From CAXXXW01 sp963665555 (GTDB lineage Bacteria > Pseudomonadota > Alphaproteobacteria > Thalassobaculales > Thalassobaculaceae): 64,000 nucleotides of DNA. Shown here in pieces: positions 35,550 to 46,331 of this stretch (position 1 is its first letter; every line of letters begins with the position of its first letter). The notes beneath the pieces were generated by a model. That model ran no database searches, was not told where the DNA came from, and saw nothing but the letters and a program-made list of their open reading frames with translations. The position numbers and the translations under genes are program-made. The DNA lies in contig OY762308.1 in the NCBI GenBank assembly GCA_963665555.2, forward strand, positions 682,001 through 746,000. Direction: 5' to 3'.

Positions 35550-36245
35550 ATGTCGAACGGACTCGTCCCCGCCGGAAGCCTGATGGCGCGCCTGCGCGCC
35601 GCCTCGCCGGCCGAATGGGCCGCCTATACCGGCCACCCCTTCGTGCGCGGCATGGCGGACGGGACGCTGCCCGAGGCGGCGTTCCGCCACTACCTGGTCC
35701 AGGACTACCTGTTCCTCGTCCATTTCGCGCGGGCCTACGGGCTGGCCGTGTACAAGTCCGATTCGATCGAGGACATGCGGTCGGCGGCCGCCGCCGTGTC
35801 CGGCATCCTCGATGTCGAGATGGGGCTGCACGTGGAGTACTGCGCCGGCTGGGGCCTGGCCGAGGCGGAAATGGCGGCCGCGGACGAGGACCCCGCCTGC
35901 ATGGCCTACACGCGCTTCGTGCTGGAGCGCGGCGTGGCGGGCGACATCCTCGACCTGCACACCGCGCTGGCGCCCTGCGCGGTCGGCTACGGGGAGATCG
36001 GGCTGGCGCTGGCGCGCGACCCGGCGACGCGGCGCGCGGGCAACCCCTACCTCTCCTGGATCGAGATGTATTCGGGCGCGGAATACCTCGACCTCGCGCG
36101 CGCGGCCGTCGCCCAGCTCGACCGGCTGGCGGCGCGCCGGGGCGGGGAGGCGCGGTTCGCGGCGTTGTCGCGCGACTTCCGCGCGGCCACCGTGCTGGAG
36201 GCGGCGTTCTGGCGAATGGGCCTCGACGCGGCCGCGCGCGGATAG
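35550..36245 (+). CDS. tenA: TenA family aminopyrimidine aminohydrolase (thiaminase II)
   Basis: The product is 231 residues, an all-helical TenA protein. The region HYLVQDYLFLVHFARAYGL, the catalytic-type Cys in LAPCAVGYGEIG, YLSWIEMYSG and the C-terminal Glu in VLEAAFWRMG are in the family positions. TenA salvages thiamine pyrimidines by hydrolysing the amino group. It is placed between the ferredoxin and mnmA in the same direction, ten bases before mnmA. The ATG at 35550 is used; an in-frame GTG nine bases upstream is possible. Confidence 0.9.
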   Translation: MSNGLVPAGSLMARLRAASPAEWAAYTGHPFVRGMADGTLPEAAFRHYLVQDYLFLVHFARAYGLAVYKSDSIEDMRSAAAAVSGILDVEMGLHVEYCAGWGLAEAEMAAADEDPACMAYTRFVLERGVAGDILDLHTALAPCAVGYGEIGLALARDPATRRAGNPYLSWIEMYSGAEYLDLARAAVAQLDRLAARRGGEARFAALSRDFRAATVLEAAFWRMGLDAAARG

Positions 36246-36255
36246 GGGCGGGAAG

Positions 36256-37454
36256 ATGGACGCCGCGCCCGCCCTCGACCTCGACCTCGACCTGCCCGGC
36301 CCGCCCGCCGCGACGCGGGTGGTCGTCGCGATGTCGGGCGGCGTCGACTCCTCCGTGACCGCCGCCCTGCTGGCCGAGGCGGGATACGATGTCGTCGGGA
36401 TCACGCTCCAGCTCTACGACCACGGCGCGGCGGCCGGCCGCCGGGGCGCCTGCTGCGCCGGCCGGGATGTCCACGACGCCCGCGACGCGGCGGAGCGGAT
36501 CGGCATCCCCCATTATGTGCTCGACTACGAAAGCGCGTTCCGCCGCTCGGTGATCGAGGCCTTCGCCGACGCCTACGCGCGCGGCGAGACGCCGGTTCCC
36601 TGCGTCGCCTGCAACCGGACCGTCAAGTTCCGCGACCTGCTCGGGACCGCCCGCGACCTCGGCGCGGCGGCGCTGTGCACCGGCCACTACGCGCGCCGGA
36701 CGGTCGGGCCGGACGGGCCGGAACTGCGCCGCGCGGCCGATCCGGCGAAGGACCAGAGCTATTTCCTGTACGCCACGACCGCCGGGCAGCTCGCCTTCCT
36801 GCGCTTTCCGCTGGGCGGCATGGCGAAGGCGGAGACGCGCGCCCATGCCCGCCGCCTCGGCCTCGACATCGCCGACAAGCCGGACAGCCAGGACATCTGC
36901 TTCGTCCCCGACGGCCGCTACGTCGACACGGTGCGCCGGCTGCGGCCGGACGCGGCCGAACCGGGCGAGATCGTCGATCTCGACGGCCGCCCGCTCGGCG
37001 TGCACGGGGGGATCGCGGGCTACACCGTCGGGCAGCGCCGGGGCCTCGGGATCGGCGGCCGGCGCGGCGGCCCGGGCGGCGGGAGCGGGCCGCTCTATGT
37101 CGTTCGCGTCGAGCCGGAGACACGGCGCGTCGCGGTCGGGCCGCGCGCCGCGCTCGCGCGCGACACGGTGGAGGTGGCGGACTTCAACTGGATCGCCGGC
37201 GCGCCGCCCGCGCCCGCCGGCGCGCGCGCCTCCGTCAGGCTGCGCTCGACCCAGGCGCCGGTTCCGGGGACGCTGTTCCCCGCCGCGGACGGCCGCGCCC
37301 GCGTCCGCCTCGACGCGCCGGTCCACGGCGTCGCGCCCGGCCAGGCGGCGGTGTGCTACGATCCCGAGGGCGACCGGGTGCTCGGCGGCGGCCGGATCGC
37401 CGGCGCGTCGCTCGGCGGCGGCGGGCCGCTTGGGAACGGAGGGGAGCCATCGCC

Positions 37455-37458
<4 letters not shown>
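36256..37458 (+). CDS. mnmA: tRNA-specific 2-thiouridylase MnmA
   Basis: The product is 400 residues. The PP-loop SGGVDSSVTAALL (about residues 28-40), first catalytic Cys in VPCVACNRTVKF, GHYARR, second Cys in DSQDICFVPDG and GYTVGQRRGLGIG are all present. It thiolates U34 of Lys, Glu and Gln tRNAs with sulfur relayed from a cysteine desulfurase such as the one upstream. A Gly-rich insertion (GGRRGGPGGGSGPL) follows the GQRRGLG motif. GGCGGGAAG precedes the ATG. Its stop overlaps the start of boxB. Confidence 0.95.
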
Positions 37459-38900
<1,442 letters not shown>

Positions 38901-38954
38901 GAGGCGGGGCGGCGGCCGGGCCCCGGCCGCCATCGACGAAAAGCCGACTTTCAT

Positions 38955-38984
38955 CTTGACAATATATCAAGTTCGCCCGAGATT
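38955..38984 (+). promoter_or_regulatory. Promoter/operator-like region of the DUF4258-HTH pair
   Basis: An AT-rich inverted repeat CTTGA (38955-38959) and TCAAG (38967-38971) contains a perfect -35-like TTGACA at 38956-38961; a weak -10 (GAGATT, 38979-38984) follows 17 bases later. The overlap of a palindrome with a promoter is typical of autoregulated toxin-antitoxin operons. Local composition is strikingly AT-rich for this genome. Confidence 0.45.
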
Positions 38985-39013
38985 ACCGACGCGCCGAGCC
39001 GCGGGAAAAGCCA

Positions 39014-39334
39014 ATGCGACAGCCGAGCGACCGGGAATACCTCCGCGAATGCACCGTCTGGCTGCGGGCGCTGGGGCCGCGTTTTCCCGGGTTGGAGTGG
39101 AGCGCGCACGCATCGGGCAGGATGATGCGGCGTGGCGTCCTGCGCCCGGATGTCCGCGAGGTGTTGCGAACCGGCAGGGTCGCGGAGGTTCGCGGAGAGG
39201 AGGGCATGGAGGAGCAGACCTGGCGCGTCGAGGGCGTGGATCTCCAGAATCGCCGGGTTTGCGTCGTCCTCGGCGTCCGGTCGCGGGAGCGCGCGCGCCC
39301 GACTGTCGTAACCGTGTTCGAGATCGAAGGGTGA
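39014..39334 (+). CDS. DUF4258-like protein, probable toxin of a type II pair
   Basis: The product is 106 residues. The pattern WSAHASGRMMRRGVLRPDVR, then VLRTGRVAE, and the C-terminal strand RRVCVVLGVRSRE with VVTVFEIEG match DUF4258 proteins, small RelE/MqsR-like folds commonly found beside helix-turn-helix antitoxins. It is followed after six bases by an HTH gene, giving the toxin-first order seen in HigBA and MqsRA. Toxic activity is inferred, not shown. Confidence 0.65.
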   Translation: MRQPSDREYLRECTVWLRALGPRFPGLEWSAHASGRMMRRGVLRPDVREVLRTGRVAEVRGEEGMEEQTWRVEGVDLQNRRVCVVLGVRSRERARPTVVTVFEIEG

Positions 39335-39340
39335 AACGCC

Positions 39341-39892
39341 ATGGACGAGGAAAATTGCCGGGTTCTGGAAATCTATTCGGACGGACTGTTCGGCATCCCC
39401 GTGGTCATCCACAACGCCGTCGTCGAGAGGGTCGATGGGAACGGGGAGACCTGGATCGCGTTTCCGGACGAATACGAGCTGAACTGCGCGATCGCCATTG
39501 CGCGGGCGATGCACCCCGTTCGGCTCCAGCCGGCCGACATCGTCATGATGCGCAAGGCCCTCGCCCTGCGCCAGGGCGCGTTCGCGAAACGGGTGCACAT
39601 CGACCCGGCGCGGATGTCGCGGCTGGAGAAGGGCGTCCAGGCGCCGGGGCGCGACACCGAAATGCGGATCAGGCTGTATGTCGCCGCCATGCTGGCCAAA
39701 CGGGCGCCGGCGATCGTTTGCGATTTCGAGGCTTTGGCGACGCTCGGCATCGTCGAGCCGCCGCCCGGCGGCGAACAGGTCGAACTCCACTTCGAGCGGG
39801 TGACGCTGAAGAGCGCCGAGACCGGCGCCAAGTCCCGCGAATGGGACCTGGTGGAGGCGCCCGAAACGTCGACCGCCCGCGCGGCGGCCTGA
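39341..39892 (+). CDS. HTH-domain protein, probable antitoxin (MqsA-like without zinc cluster)
   Basis: The product is 183 residues. An N-terminal beta-rich domain (FGIPVVIHNAVVERVDGNGE, IAFPDEYELNCAIAIARAMH) is followed by an XRE-type helix-turn-helix at about residues 62-110 (ADIVMMRKALALRQGAFAKR, DPARMSRLEKGVQAPGRDTE). The C-terminal 70 residues are unassigned. The architecture recalls MqsA/YgiT antitoxins, but there is no Cys4 zinc site. It probably neutralises the DUF4258 protein and represses the operon through the palindrome at 38955-38971. Confidence 0.65.
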   Translation: MDEENCRVLEIYSDGLFGIPVVIHNAVVERVDGNGETWIAFPDEYELNCAIAIARAMHPVRLQPADIVMMRKALALRQGAFAKRVHIDPARMSRLEKGVQAPGRDTEMRIRLYVAAMLAKRAPAIVCDFEALATLGIVEPPPGGEQVELHFERVTLKSAETGAKSREWDLVEAPETSTARAAA

Positions 39893-40024
39893 CCCGCCTC
39901 CGCCGGCGCGCCCCGCCGGCCCCGGCCCCGGCCCCGGCGGCGGCGCGAGCGCGGCATTGGCAAACGCGCGCGGCCGGGGCAAACTCCCGGCCGTTCGCGC
40001 CCAGCCCGCCGGAGAAACCGCCCG

Positions 40025-41689
40025 ATGACCGCGACCCCGCCCGTCGATCCGATCACCGTGTCCGTGGTGCGCCACCGCCTCGCCGCCATCGTCGCCGAGA
40101 TGGGGGAGGCGATGCTGCGCACCTCCTACTCCCAGATCCTGAACTCCAGCCGCGACTTCTCCACCGCCATCTGCGACGCCGAATGCCGGCTGGTCGCGCA
40201 GGCCGAGCACATCCCGATCCATGTCGGCGCGCTGACCTACGCCGCCGAGTCGGTGTCCGGCTATTTCGGCGACACGGTGCGGCCGGGCGATGTCTACCTG
40301 CTGAACGATCCCTATTTCGGCGGCAGCCACCTGCCGGACGTGACCGCCTTCGTGCCCGTCTTCGCGGACGGGCGGCTGCTGTTCTGGACGATCAACCGCG
40401 CCCACCACAGCGACATCGGCGGCGCCACGCACGGCGCCTACAACCCGACCGCGACCACCATTTTCCAGGAGGGGCTGCGCATCCCGCCGCTCAAGCTCTA
40501 CGACCGGGGCGAGGTCCGGGGCGACCTGCTCGACACGATCGCCATCAACACCCGCAACCCGCGCGAGTTCAAGGGCGACCTCGCCGCCCAGATCGGCTCG
40601 GCCCGGGGCGGGGAGCGCCGGGTGCGGGCGCTGATCGCGGAGTTCGGCGCCGGGACCGTCGTGGCGGCGGTCGAGGCCGCGCTCGACGGGGCCGAGCGCC
40701 AGGCCCGCGCCGTCATCGCCGAATGGCCGGACGGCGTCTACAAGGGCGAGGCGTTCCTCGACGACGACGGGCACGGCCGCTCCGACGTCGCCATCCGGGC
40801 GACGGTCACGGTCTCCGGGAGCGACGTGGAGGTGGACCTCACCGAATCCGACGCGCAGTCCAAGGGGTTCGTCAATTCCTCCTACGCCAACATGCGCTCG
40901 GCGGTGGCGATGGCGATCGCCTACCTGATCGACCCGGAGACGCCGAAGAACCACGGCTCGCAGCGGCCGGTCTCGGTGAAGGCGAAACGCGGAACCATCG
41001 TCTGGTCGAAGGACAACGCGCCGGTCACGATGTGCACCAGCCATTGCTCCAACGAAATCTGCGAGGCGATCGTCGTCGCCCTGTCGCGGGCCTGCCCCGA
41101 ACGCGCCATGGGCGGGTGGGGCCGGCGCTTCCGCGTCGCCATCGAGGGCGAGGACCCGAAGACCGGGCGCGGCTTCATCTGGCACATGTTCCACGCGCGG
41201 CCGGGCGGCGGCGGCTCGTCGGGCGGCGACGGCTGGCACAACGCCGGGGAGTGGCACTCGGCCGGCGGCCTCAAGTTCGGCAGCGTCGAACTGGCCGAGG
41301 CGCGCTTCCCGCTGCACTTCGCGCGGCACGAGTTCCGGCCGGACTCGGCGGGCGACGGGGAGCATCGCGGCGGCGCCGGCGCGGTGCTGGAGATGCGGCT
41401 GGAAACGGCGTCGCGCGCCGTCGCCAACACCGCCGGCGACGGCGCGCGCTACGGCTCGCGCGGCATGTCGGGCGGGACGGACGGCAAGCCGCACCGCTAC
41501 ACGCTGCTCCGCGCCGACGGGAGCGAGCGCGAACTGGCGACCAAGGAAATCCTGATCCCGGTCGATCCGGGCGACAGGTTCCTGGTCCGCTCCGCCGGCG
41601 GCGGCGGCTGGGGCGATCCGGCGCGGCGCGCGCCCGAGGCCCGCGCCCGCGACGCGCTGAACGGCATCGTCACCCCGGCGGAGGGCTGA
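40025..41689 (+). CDS. hyuB: Hydantoinase B/oxoprolinase family subunit
   Basis: The product is 554 residues, a normal HyuB length. DPITVSVVRHRLAAIVAEMG, HIPIHVGALTYA, NDPYFGGSHLPDVTAFVPVF and INRAHHSDIGGATHG are signature blocks and include likely metal-binding His and Asp residues. HyuB forms a complex with HyuA, encoded four bases downstream, for ATP-dependent hydrolysis of hydantoins or oxoproline, or carboxylation in acetone carboxylase relatives. Substrate not defined. Confidence 0.9.
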   Translation: MTATPPVDPITVSVVRHRLAAIVAEMGEAMLRTSYSQILNSSRDFSTAICDAECRLVAQAEHIPIHVGALTYAAESVSGYFGDTVRPGDVYLLNDPYFGGSHLPDVTAFVPVFADGRLLFWTINRAHHSDIGGATHGAYNPTATTIFQEGLRIPPLKLYDRGEVRGDLLDTIAINTRNPREFKGDLAAQIGSARGGERRVRALIAEFGAGTVVAAVEAALDGAERQARAVIAEWPDGVYKGEAFLDDDGHGRSDVAIRATVTVSGSDVEVDLTESDAQSKGFVNSSYANMRSAVAMAIAYLIDPETPKNHGSQRPVSVKAKRGTIVWSKDNAPVTMCTSHCSNEICEAIVVALSRACPERAMGGWGRRFRVAIEGEDPKTGRGFIWHMFHARPGGGGSSGGDGWHNAGEWHSAGGLKFGSVELAEARFPLHFARHEFRPDSAGDGEHRGGAGAVLEMRLETASRAVANTAGDGARYGSRGMSGGTDGKPHRYTLLRADGSERELATKEILIPVDPGDRFLVRSAGGGGWGDPARRAPEARARDALNGIVTPAEG

Positions 41690-41692
41690 GCC

Positions 41693-43735
41693 ATGCGGAT
41701 CGGGATCGATGTCGGCGGCACCTTCACCGACATCGTGGCCGTCGCCGACGACGGCGCGGTCGCCTTCGCCAAGGCGGCGAGCACGCCGGAGGACCCGTCC
41801 ATCGGCGTCATGGACGCGGTGGCGCGGCTGGCCGGCGACCTGGGGCTGGAGCCGGCGGCGCTGCTCGCCGGGACCGAGCGGATCGTCCACGGCACCACGG
41901 TGGCCACCAACGCGCTGCTGGAGCGCAAGGGCGCGCGCACCGGCCTGCTGACGACCGAGGGCCACCGCGACGTGCTGGAGATGCGCGAGGGGCTGAAGGA
42001 CGACCGCTACAATATGCGCCTCGCGGCCCCGGAGCCGCTGGTCGCGCGCCATCTCCGGCTCGGCGTGCGCGAGCGGCTGCGCCCGGACGGGAGCGTGCGC
42101 GTCCCGCTCGACCCGGAGTCGCTGGACGCCGCCGTCGCGGCGCTCGGCGAGGCCGGGGTCGAGTCGGTCGCGGTCTGCTACCTGCACGCCTACAAGAACC
42201 CGGCCCACGAGCGCGAGACCCGCGCGGCGCTGGAGGCGCGGATGCCCGGCGCCTCGGTCTCGCTCTCCTCCGATGTGTTCCCGGAAATCAAGGAGTACGA
42301 GCGGGTTTCGACCACCGCCGTGAACGCCTATGTCCGCCCGGCGCTGGAGCGCTACCTGCGCCGCCTGGAGGGCCGCCTGGAGGAGGCCGGCTATGGCGGG
42401 CCGTTGCTGGTGATCCTCTCGCACGGCGGCGTCGCGCCGGTTCGCGAAGCGGTGCGCCTGGCGGCGGCGGCGGTGCTGTCGGGGCCGGCCGGCGGCGTCG
42501 CCGGCGGGCGCCGGGGCGCGTCCCTGATCGGGGCCGGCGACCTGATCCCCTTCGACATGGGCGGCACCAGCACCGACATTTCGATGATCGTGAACGGGGA
42601 GCCGGCGCTCTCCACCTCGCGCGGCGTCGCCGGGCAGCGGATCGCGCTGCAGTCGCTCGACATCGTGAGCATCGCGTCCGGCGGCGGCTCGATCGCGCGG
42701 GTGGACAGCGGCGGCATCCTGCAGGTGGGGCCGGAGAGCGCCGGCGCCATGCCGGGGCCGGCCTGCTACGGCAACGGGGGGACAAGCGCGACCGTGACCG
42801 ACGCCAGCGTCGTGCTCGGCTTCCTCGACCCGGACAATTTCCTCGGCGGGCGCGCGCGGCTCGACCGGGCGGCGGCCGAGGCCGCGCTGGACCGGCTGGC
42901 GGCCGACCTCTCCGTCTCGCGGGCGGAGGCGGCCGAGGGCGTGCACCGGGTGATCGACACGCAGATGGCGGAGGGCATCCGGCTGGTCTCGGTCCGGCGC
43001 GGCGTCGATCCGCGCCGGTTCGCGCTGCTGTCCTTCGGCGGCGCGGCGGGCATCCACATTACCGACATCGCCCGCCAGCTGGAGGTCGGCCGCGTGGTCG
43101 CGCCGCGCGCGGCGGCCGTGCTGTCGGCCTGGGGGATGCTGGCGACGGACCTGCGCTACGAGGTGAGCCGCACCCATGTGGGCGACGCCGGATCGCTGGA
43201 CGCGGCGGCGGTGCGCGCGCTGTACGCCGGGATGGAGGCGGAGGGCCGCGCGCGGTTGGCCGAGGCGTTCGACGGGCCGGCGGCGGTGCGGCGCTCGGCC
43301 GACATGCGCTACGGGGAGCAGATTTTCGAGATCGACGTCCCGCTGGACGGGATGGAGCTCGACCGGCCCGACCTGGTGGACGAGATGGCGCGGCGCTTCC
43401 ACGCGCGGCACGAGGAGTTGTTCACCTACAGCCTGCCGGACCAGGAGGCGGTGCTGGTGAACACGCGGCTCGCCGCCATCGGCGCGCTGCCGAGCCTGCC
43501 GCGCGAGCCTTCGACCGGCGCCCGTCCGGCGGCGGCGCCCCGCGCGACGCGGCGCGTCCGCCTTGCCGGCGCGTGGGTCGAGGCGCCGGTTTACGACCTG
43601 GAGGCGCTGGCGCCGGGCCAGCGGATCGACGGGCCGGCCGTCGTCGAATCCGCCACCACCACGGTCGTGCTGCGCCGGGGCGACCGCGCGACGGCGACGG
43701 AGGCGCTCTGGCTCGACATCCGCGTGGGCGGGTAG
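41693..43735 (+). CDS. hyuA: Hydantoinase A/oxoprolinase family subunit
   Basis: The product is 680 residues. The phosphate-binding start RIGIDVGGTFTDIVAVADDG, HGTTVATNALLERKGARTGL, the second ATPase-fold motif FDMGGTSTDISMI (about residue 285) and FGGAAGIHITDIA are all conserved. This is the ATP-binding subunit of the HyuAB complex. It begins three bases after hyuB stops, so the two form an operon. The C-terminal domain (residues about 560-680) is the usual beta-rich cap. Confidence 0.9.
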   Translation: MRIGIDVGGTFTDIVAVADDGAVAFAKAASTPEDPSIGVMDAVARLAGDLGLEPAALLAGTERIVHGTTVATNALLERKGARTGLLTTEGHRDVLEMREGLKDDRYNMRLAAPEPLVARHLRLGVRERLRPDGSVRVPLDPESLDAAVAALGEAGVESVAVCYLHAYKNPAHERETRAALEARMPGASVSLSSDVFPEIKEYERVSTTAVNAYVRPALERYLRRLEGRLEEAGYGGPLLVILSHGGVAPVREAVRLAAAAVLSGPAGGVAGGRRGASLIGAGDLIPFDMGGTSTDISMIVNGEPALSTSRGVAGQRIALQSLDIVSIASGGGSIARVDSGGILQVGPESAGAMPGPACYGNGGTSATVTDASVVLGFLDPDNFLGGRARLDRAAAEAALDRLAADLSVSRAEAAEGVHRVIDTQMAEGIRLVSVRRGVDPRRFALLSFGGAAGIHITDIARQLEVGRVVAPRAAAVLSAWGMLATDLRYEVSRTHVGDAGSLDAAAVRALYAGMEAEGRARLAEAFDGPAAVRRSADMRYGEQIFEIDVPLDGMELDRPDLVDEMARRFHARHEELFTYSLPDQEAVLVNTRLAAIGALPSLPREPSTGARPAAAPRATRRVRLAGAWVEAPVYDLEALAPGQRIDGPAVVESATTTVVLRRGDRATATEALWLDIRVGG

Positions 43736-43775
43736 GCGGCCCGCGGCGGGCCGGCTCCGTCGAACCGCGGCGGGC

Positions 43776-45017
43776 TCAGCCCACCAGCCAGCCCGCGGGG
43801 TTCCAGTCCTCGGGCGAGACGCCGACCAGTTCGACGCCGCCGGTCGCGTGGCGGATAACCAGGTTGCCGCCGGGCGAGGCCGTGGCGTTGAGCAGTCCGG
43901 CGGGAAGGGACAGCCGGTCGCCCTCCGCCGGGTCGAAGTCGGTCACCGTGTCCGTCCCGCCGCCGGACATCCTGAACAGGTCCGCGCCCGCCCCGCCGGT
44001 CAGCAAGTCGTCGCCCTTGTTGCCGTGGAGCGTGTCGTCGCCCGCGCCGCCGCGCAGCGTGTCGCCGCCCTTGCCGCCGAAGAGGAGGTCGTTGTCCGCG
44101 CCGCCGTCGAGGATGTCCGGGCCGTAGTTGCCGTAAAGGACATCGTCGCCCGCGCCGCCGGAAAGCGTCTCCACGCCGTCGCGCATCCTGGGTTTGGGAT
44201 CGGTCGCGGTCCCGCGCGGCGTCCCCGCGTTCTGCCCGCCGTAGAGCGCGTCGTCGCCGCCGCCGCCGTCCAGCAGGTCGAGGCCGGTGTTCCCGTAGAG
44301 GACGTCGTCCCCGTCCCGGCCGACCACCGTGTCGTTGCCGCCGCGCGCGGAAATCCGCGATCCCGTCGAGCCGGCGAACAGCGCGTCGCGCGAGTCGGTC
44401 CATTGGGAGACGTATTCCGCGGGCGCGCCGTAGAGGTACTGGACGGCGGCGATTTCCAGCGGCGAGAGGATCGTCGCCCCGCCGTCCGCCCAGGGAACCG
44501 GGTCCGACAGCTCCTGGGCCGCGAGGCCGGCCGTGTGGGGAACCTCGATCGCGTCCTCGTCCTCGCCGCGATGTATGCCGAGCGCGTCGCCGATCGCCCG
44601 GGTGGCCGCCCGGACCGCCTTTTCGACGGTGGCGTCGCTGAAATCCCTGAAGTCGGCCCGGTCGATGCCGATGGCCACGCGCCCGTTGTCGGGGTTTCCG
44701 ACCGCGCGCGCCAGATCCCCGAACGACCCGTCGATCTCGGTCATGCCGAGGAGGATGTTGGCGCCGAACCAGTTCCCGGTCTCCGCGAAGCTCGCGTCGG
44801 CGACGGCCTCCCATTGCCGGAACGCCGGTTGCGCGAACTGGAGGAACGCGGCCGGGATCGGCGTCGCGGCGAAGGGATCGGCGCCCGGAATCGGCCAGAA
44901 GTCCGCGTAGGGCGCATTGGCCCAGGAAACGGCCGCCCCCGTTCCGAACTCCCCGGAGCCGAATTTTCCGTAAACAGTGGCGACCATGGAACGCCCCGCC
45001 CCCGACGCCGCGCTCAA
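43776..45017 (-). CDS. Serralysin-like RTX protein with degenerate protease domain
   Basis: The product is 413 residues. The N-terminal half follows the serralysin (M10) outline: FLQFAQPAFRQWEAVADASF, then AIGDALGIHRGEDED where the zinc helix should be, and ILSPLEIAAVQYLYGAPAEY just before the repeats. In the zinc motif HExxHxxGxxH the first His, the Glu and the second His are replaced, and no Met-turn is visible, so proteolysis is unlikely. Residues about 245-375 carry RTX calcium-binding repeats (GGNDTVVGRDGDDVLYG, GGAGDDTLHGNKGDDLL). Export by a type I system is expected, with the C-terminus as signal. The start is TTG at 45017 behind GGGAG; ATG at 44987 is an alternative. No exporter genes are nearby. 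Confidence 0.78.
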   Translation of the reverse strand: MSAASGAGRSMVATVYGKFGSGEFGTGAAVSWANAPYADFWPIPGADPFAATPIPAAFLQFAQPAFRQWEAVADASFAETGNWFGANILLGMTEIDGSFGDLARAVGNPDNGRVAIGIDRADFRDFSDATVEKAVRAATRAIGDALGIHRGEDEDAIEVPHTAGLAAQELSDPVPWADGGATILSPLEIAAVQYLYGAPAEYVSQWTDSRDALFAGSTGSRISARGGNDTVVGRDGDDVLYGNTGLDLLDGGGGDDALYGGQNAGTPRGTATDPKPRMRDGVETLSGGAGDDVLYGNYGPDILDGGADNDLLFGGKGGDTLRGGAGDDTLHGNKGDDLLTGGAGADLFRMSGGGTDTVTDFDPAEGDRLSLPAGLLNATASPGGNLVIRHATGGVELVGVSPEDWNPAGWLVG

Positions 45018-45029
45018 AAGCTCCCGAAA

Positions 45030-46037
45030 CTAACCGGACGCCGCCCCGCGCTCCAGCATAATCTTGCCGGTATGCGCGCTCGACTCCATCAGGCGGTGCG
45101 CCGCCGCCGCCTCGGCGAGCGGGAAGGTCTCGTGGATGACCGGCCGGACGGCGCCGCTTTCCAGCAGCGGCCAGACATGGCGGCGCAACTCGTCCGCGAT
45201 CCGGCCCTTTTCCGCGACGCTTCGCGGCCGCAGCGTCGAGCCGGTGAGCGTGAGGCGCAGGGTCAGCATCTTCAGGAAGTCGAACTTTTCGACCACCGGC
45301 GGCTGGAGGAAGGCGATCTGGCACAGCCGGCCCTCGACCTTCAGCGTGTCGAGGTTGCGCTGGATGTAGGGGCCGCCCACCATGTCGAGGATCGCGTCGG
45401 CGCGCCCGGCCTCCCGCAAGACGGCGACGAAATCCTCCTCGCGGTAGTTTATCCCGCGCTCCGCGCCCAGCGCCTCGCAGGCGCGGCATTTCGCCTCCGT
45501 GCCGGCGGTGGCGAACACGCGCGCGCCGAAGGCCCGGCCCAGCTGGATCGCCATGGTCCCGATGCCGCTGGTCCCGCCATGGACCAGCAGGGTCTCGCCC
45601 GCCCTTAGCCGGCCGCGCACGAACACATTGGCCCAGACGGTGAAGGCGGTCTCCACGACGCTCGCCGCCTCTTCGAGGGTCAGGCCCTCCGGGACCGGCA
45701 GGCACTGGCGCGCCGGGGCGGCGCAGTATTCGGCGTAGCCGCCGCCCGCGACCAGGGCGCACACGCGGTCGCCGACGCTCCAGCCGCCGGCGTCCGGGCC
45801 GAGCGCGACGACCTCTCCCGCCACTTCCAGCCCCGGAATGTCGGTGACGCCGGGCGGCGGCGGGTAGCCGCCCTCGCGCTGCATGACGTCCGGCCGGTTG
45901 ACCCCGGCCGAGGCGACGCGGATCAGCACCTCGCCCGCGCCCGGCGCGGGGACCGGGCGCTCGCACAAGCGCAGCCCCTCGGGCGGCCCGAATTCGGCGA
46001 TCTCGACGGCGGCCATGCGCGCGGGAACATCCGGCAT
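45030..46037 (-). CDS. NAD(P)H quinone oxidoreductase (MDR family)
   Basis: The product is 335 residues, a zinc-free quinone reductase of the PIG3/Qor type: EIAEFGPPEGLRLCERPVPA, the conserved GVNRPDVMQREGGYPPPPG, DIPGLEVAGEV, the cofactor motif HGGTSGIGTMAIQLGRAFGA (about residue 150-169) and the C-terminal HTGKIMLE. It is expected to reduce quinones or enones with NADPH in the cytoplasm. GGGGAGGAGAGCG precedes the ATG at 46037. It lies 12 bases upstream of the RTX gene in the same direction. Confidence 0.87.
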   Translation of the reverse strand: MPDVPARMAAVEIAEFGPPEGLRLCERPVPAPGAGEVLIRVASAGVNRPDVMQREGGYPPPPGVTDIPGLEVAGEVVALGPDAGGWSVGDRVCALVAGGGYAEYCAAPARQCLPVPEGLTLEEAASVVETAFTVWANVFVRGRLRAGETLLVHGGTSGIGTMAIQLGRAFGARVFATAGTEAKCRACEALGAERGINYREEDFVAVLREAGRADAILDMVGGPYIQRNLDTLKVEGRLCQIAFLQPPVVEKFDFLKMLTLRLTLTGSTLRPRSVAEKGRIADELRRHVWPLLESGAVRPVIHETFPLAEAAAAHRLMESSAHTGKIMLERGAASG

Positions 46038-46331
46038 CGCTCTCCTCCCCTTCCTCGAAGCGGTCGCGTTATGCCCCGCCGCGCCCCGCCGGCGCAAGGC
46101 GCGCGCCGCGGCGGCGTTTCCGCTTGCGCGGCCGCCGGCCCGGGCGTAGGGTCCGCGCCCATGAGCCAGCGGACGCATATCCCCGTTTCGCGACGCCGCG
46201 CCGACGCAAAGGCGGCGGGCGGCTCATAGCTTTACACCGAAACCCGGATGAGTCGCGGCCGCCGCCGAGAGGCGGGGCGCGTTCCTTTTGCCGTTCTTCC
46301 GCCTCGCGGCGTCCGCGCGAGGAGGAAAACG
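46038..46331. other. Divergent intergenic region (294 bp)
   Basis: This region separates the leftward quinone oxidoreductase from the rightward aminotransferase, so promoters for both are expected here. I see no convincing -35/-10 pair, palindrome or RNA structure. A 22-codon open frame beginning at 46161 has no supporting features. Confidence 0.5.

Noticed and set aside
38956..44127. A 1723-codon open frame on the plus strand
   Set aside because: It runs through the toxin-antitoxin-like pair and both hydantoinase genes in the wrong frame and carries no conserved motifs.
44000..44330. Repetitive GC-rich sequence that could be a minisatellite
   Set aside because: It encodes calcium-binding RTX nonapeptides in the serralysin-like protein.
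46161..46229. A 22-codon frame in the gap before the aminotransferase gene
   Set aside because: It has no ribosome site, no hydrophobic segment and no similarity that I recognise.
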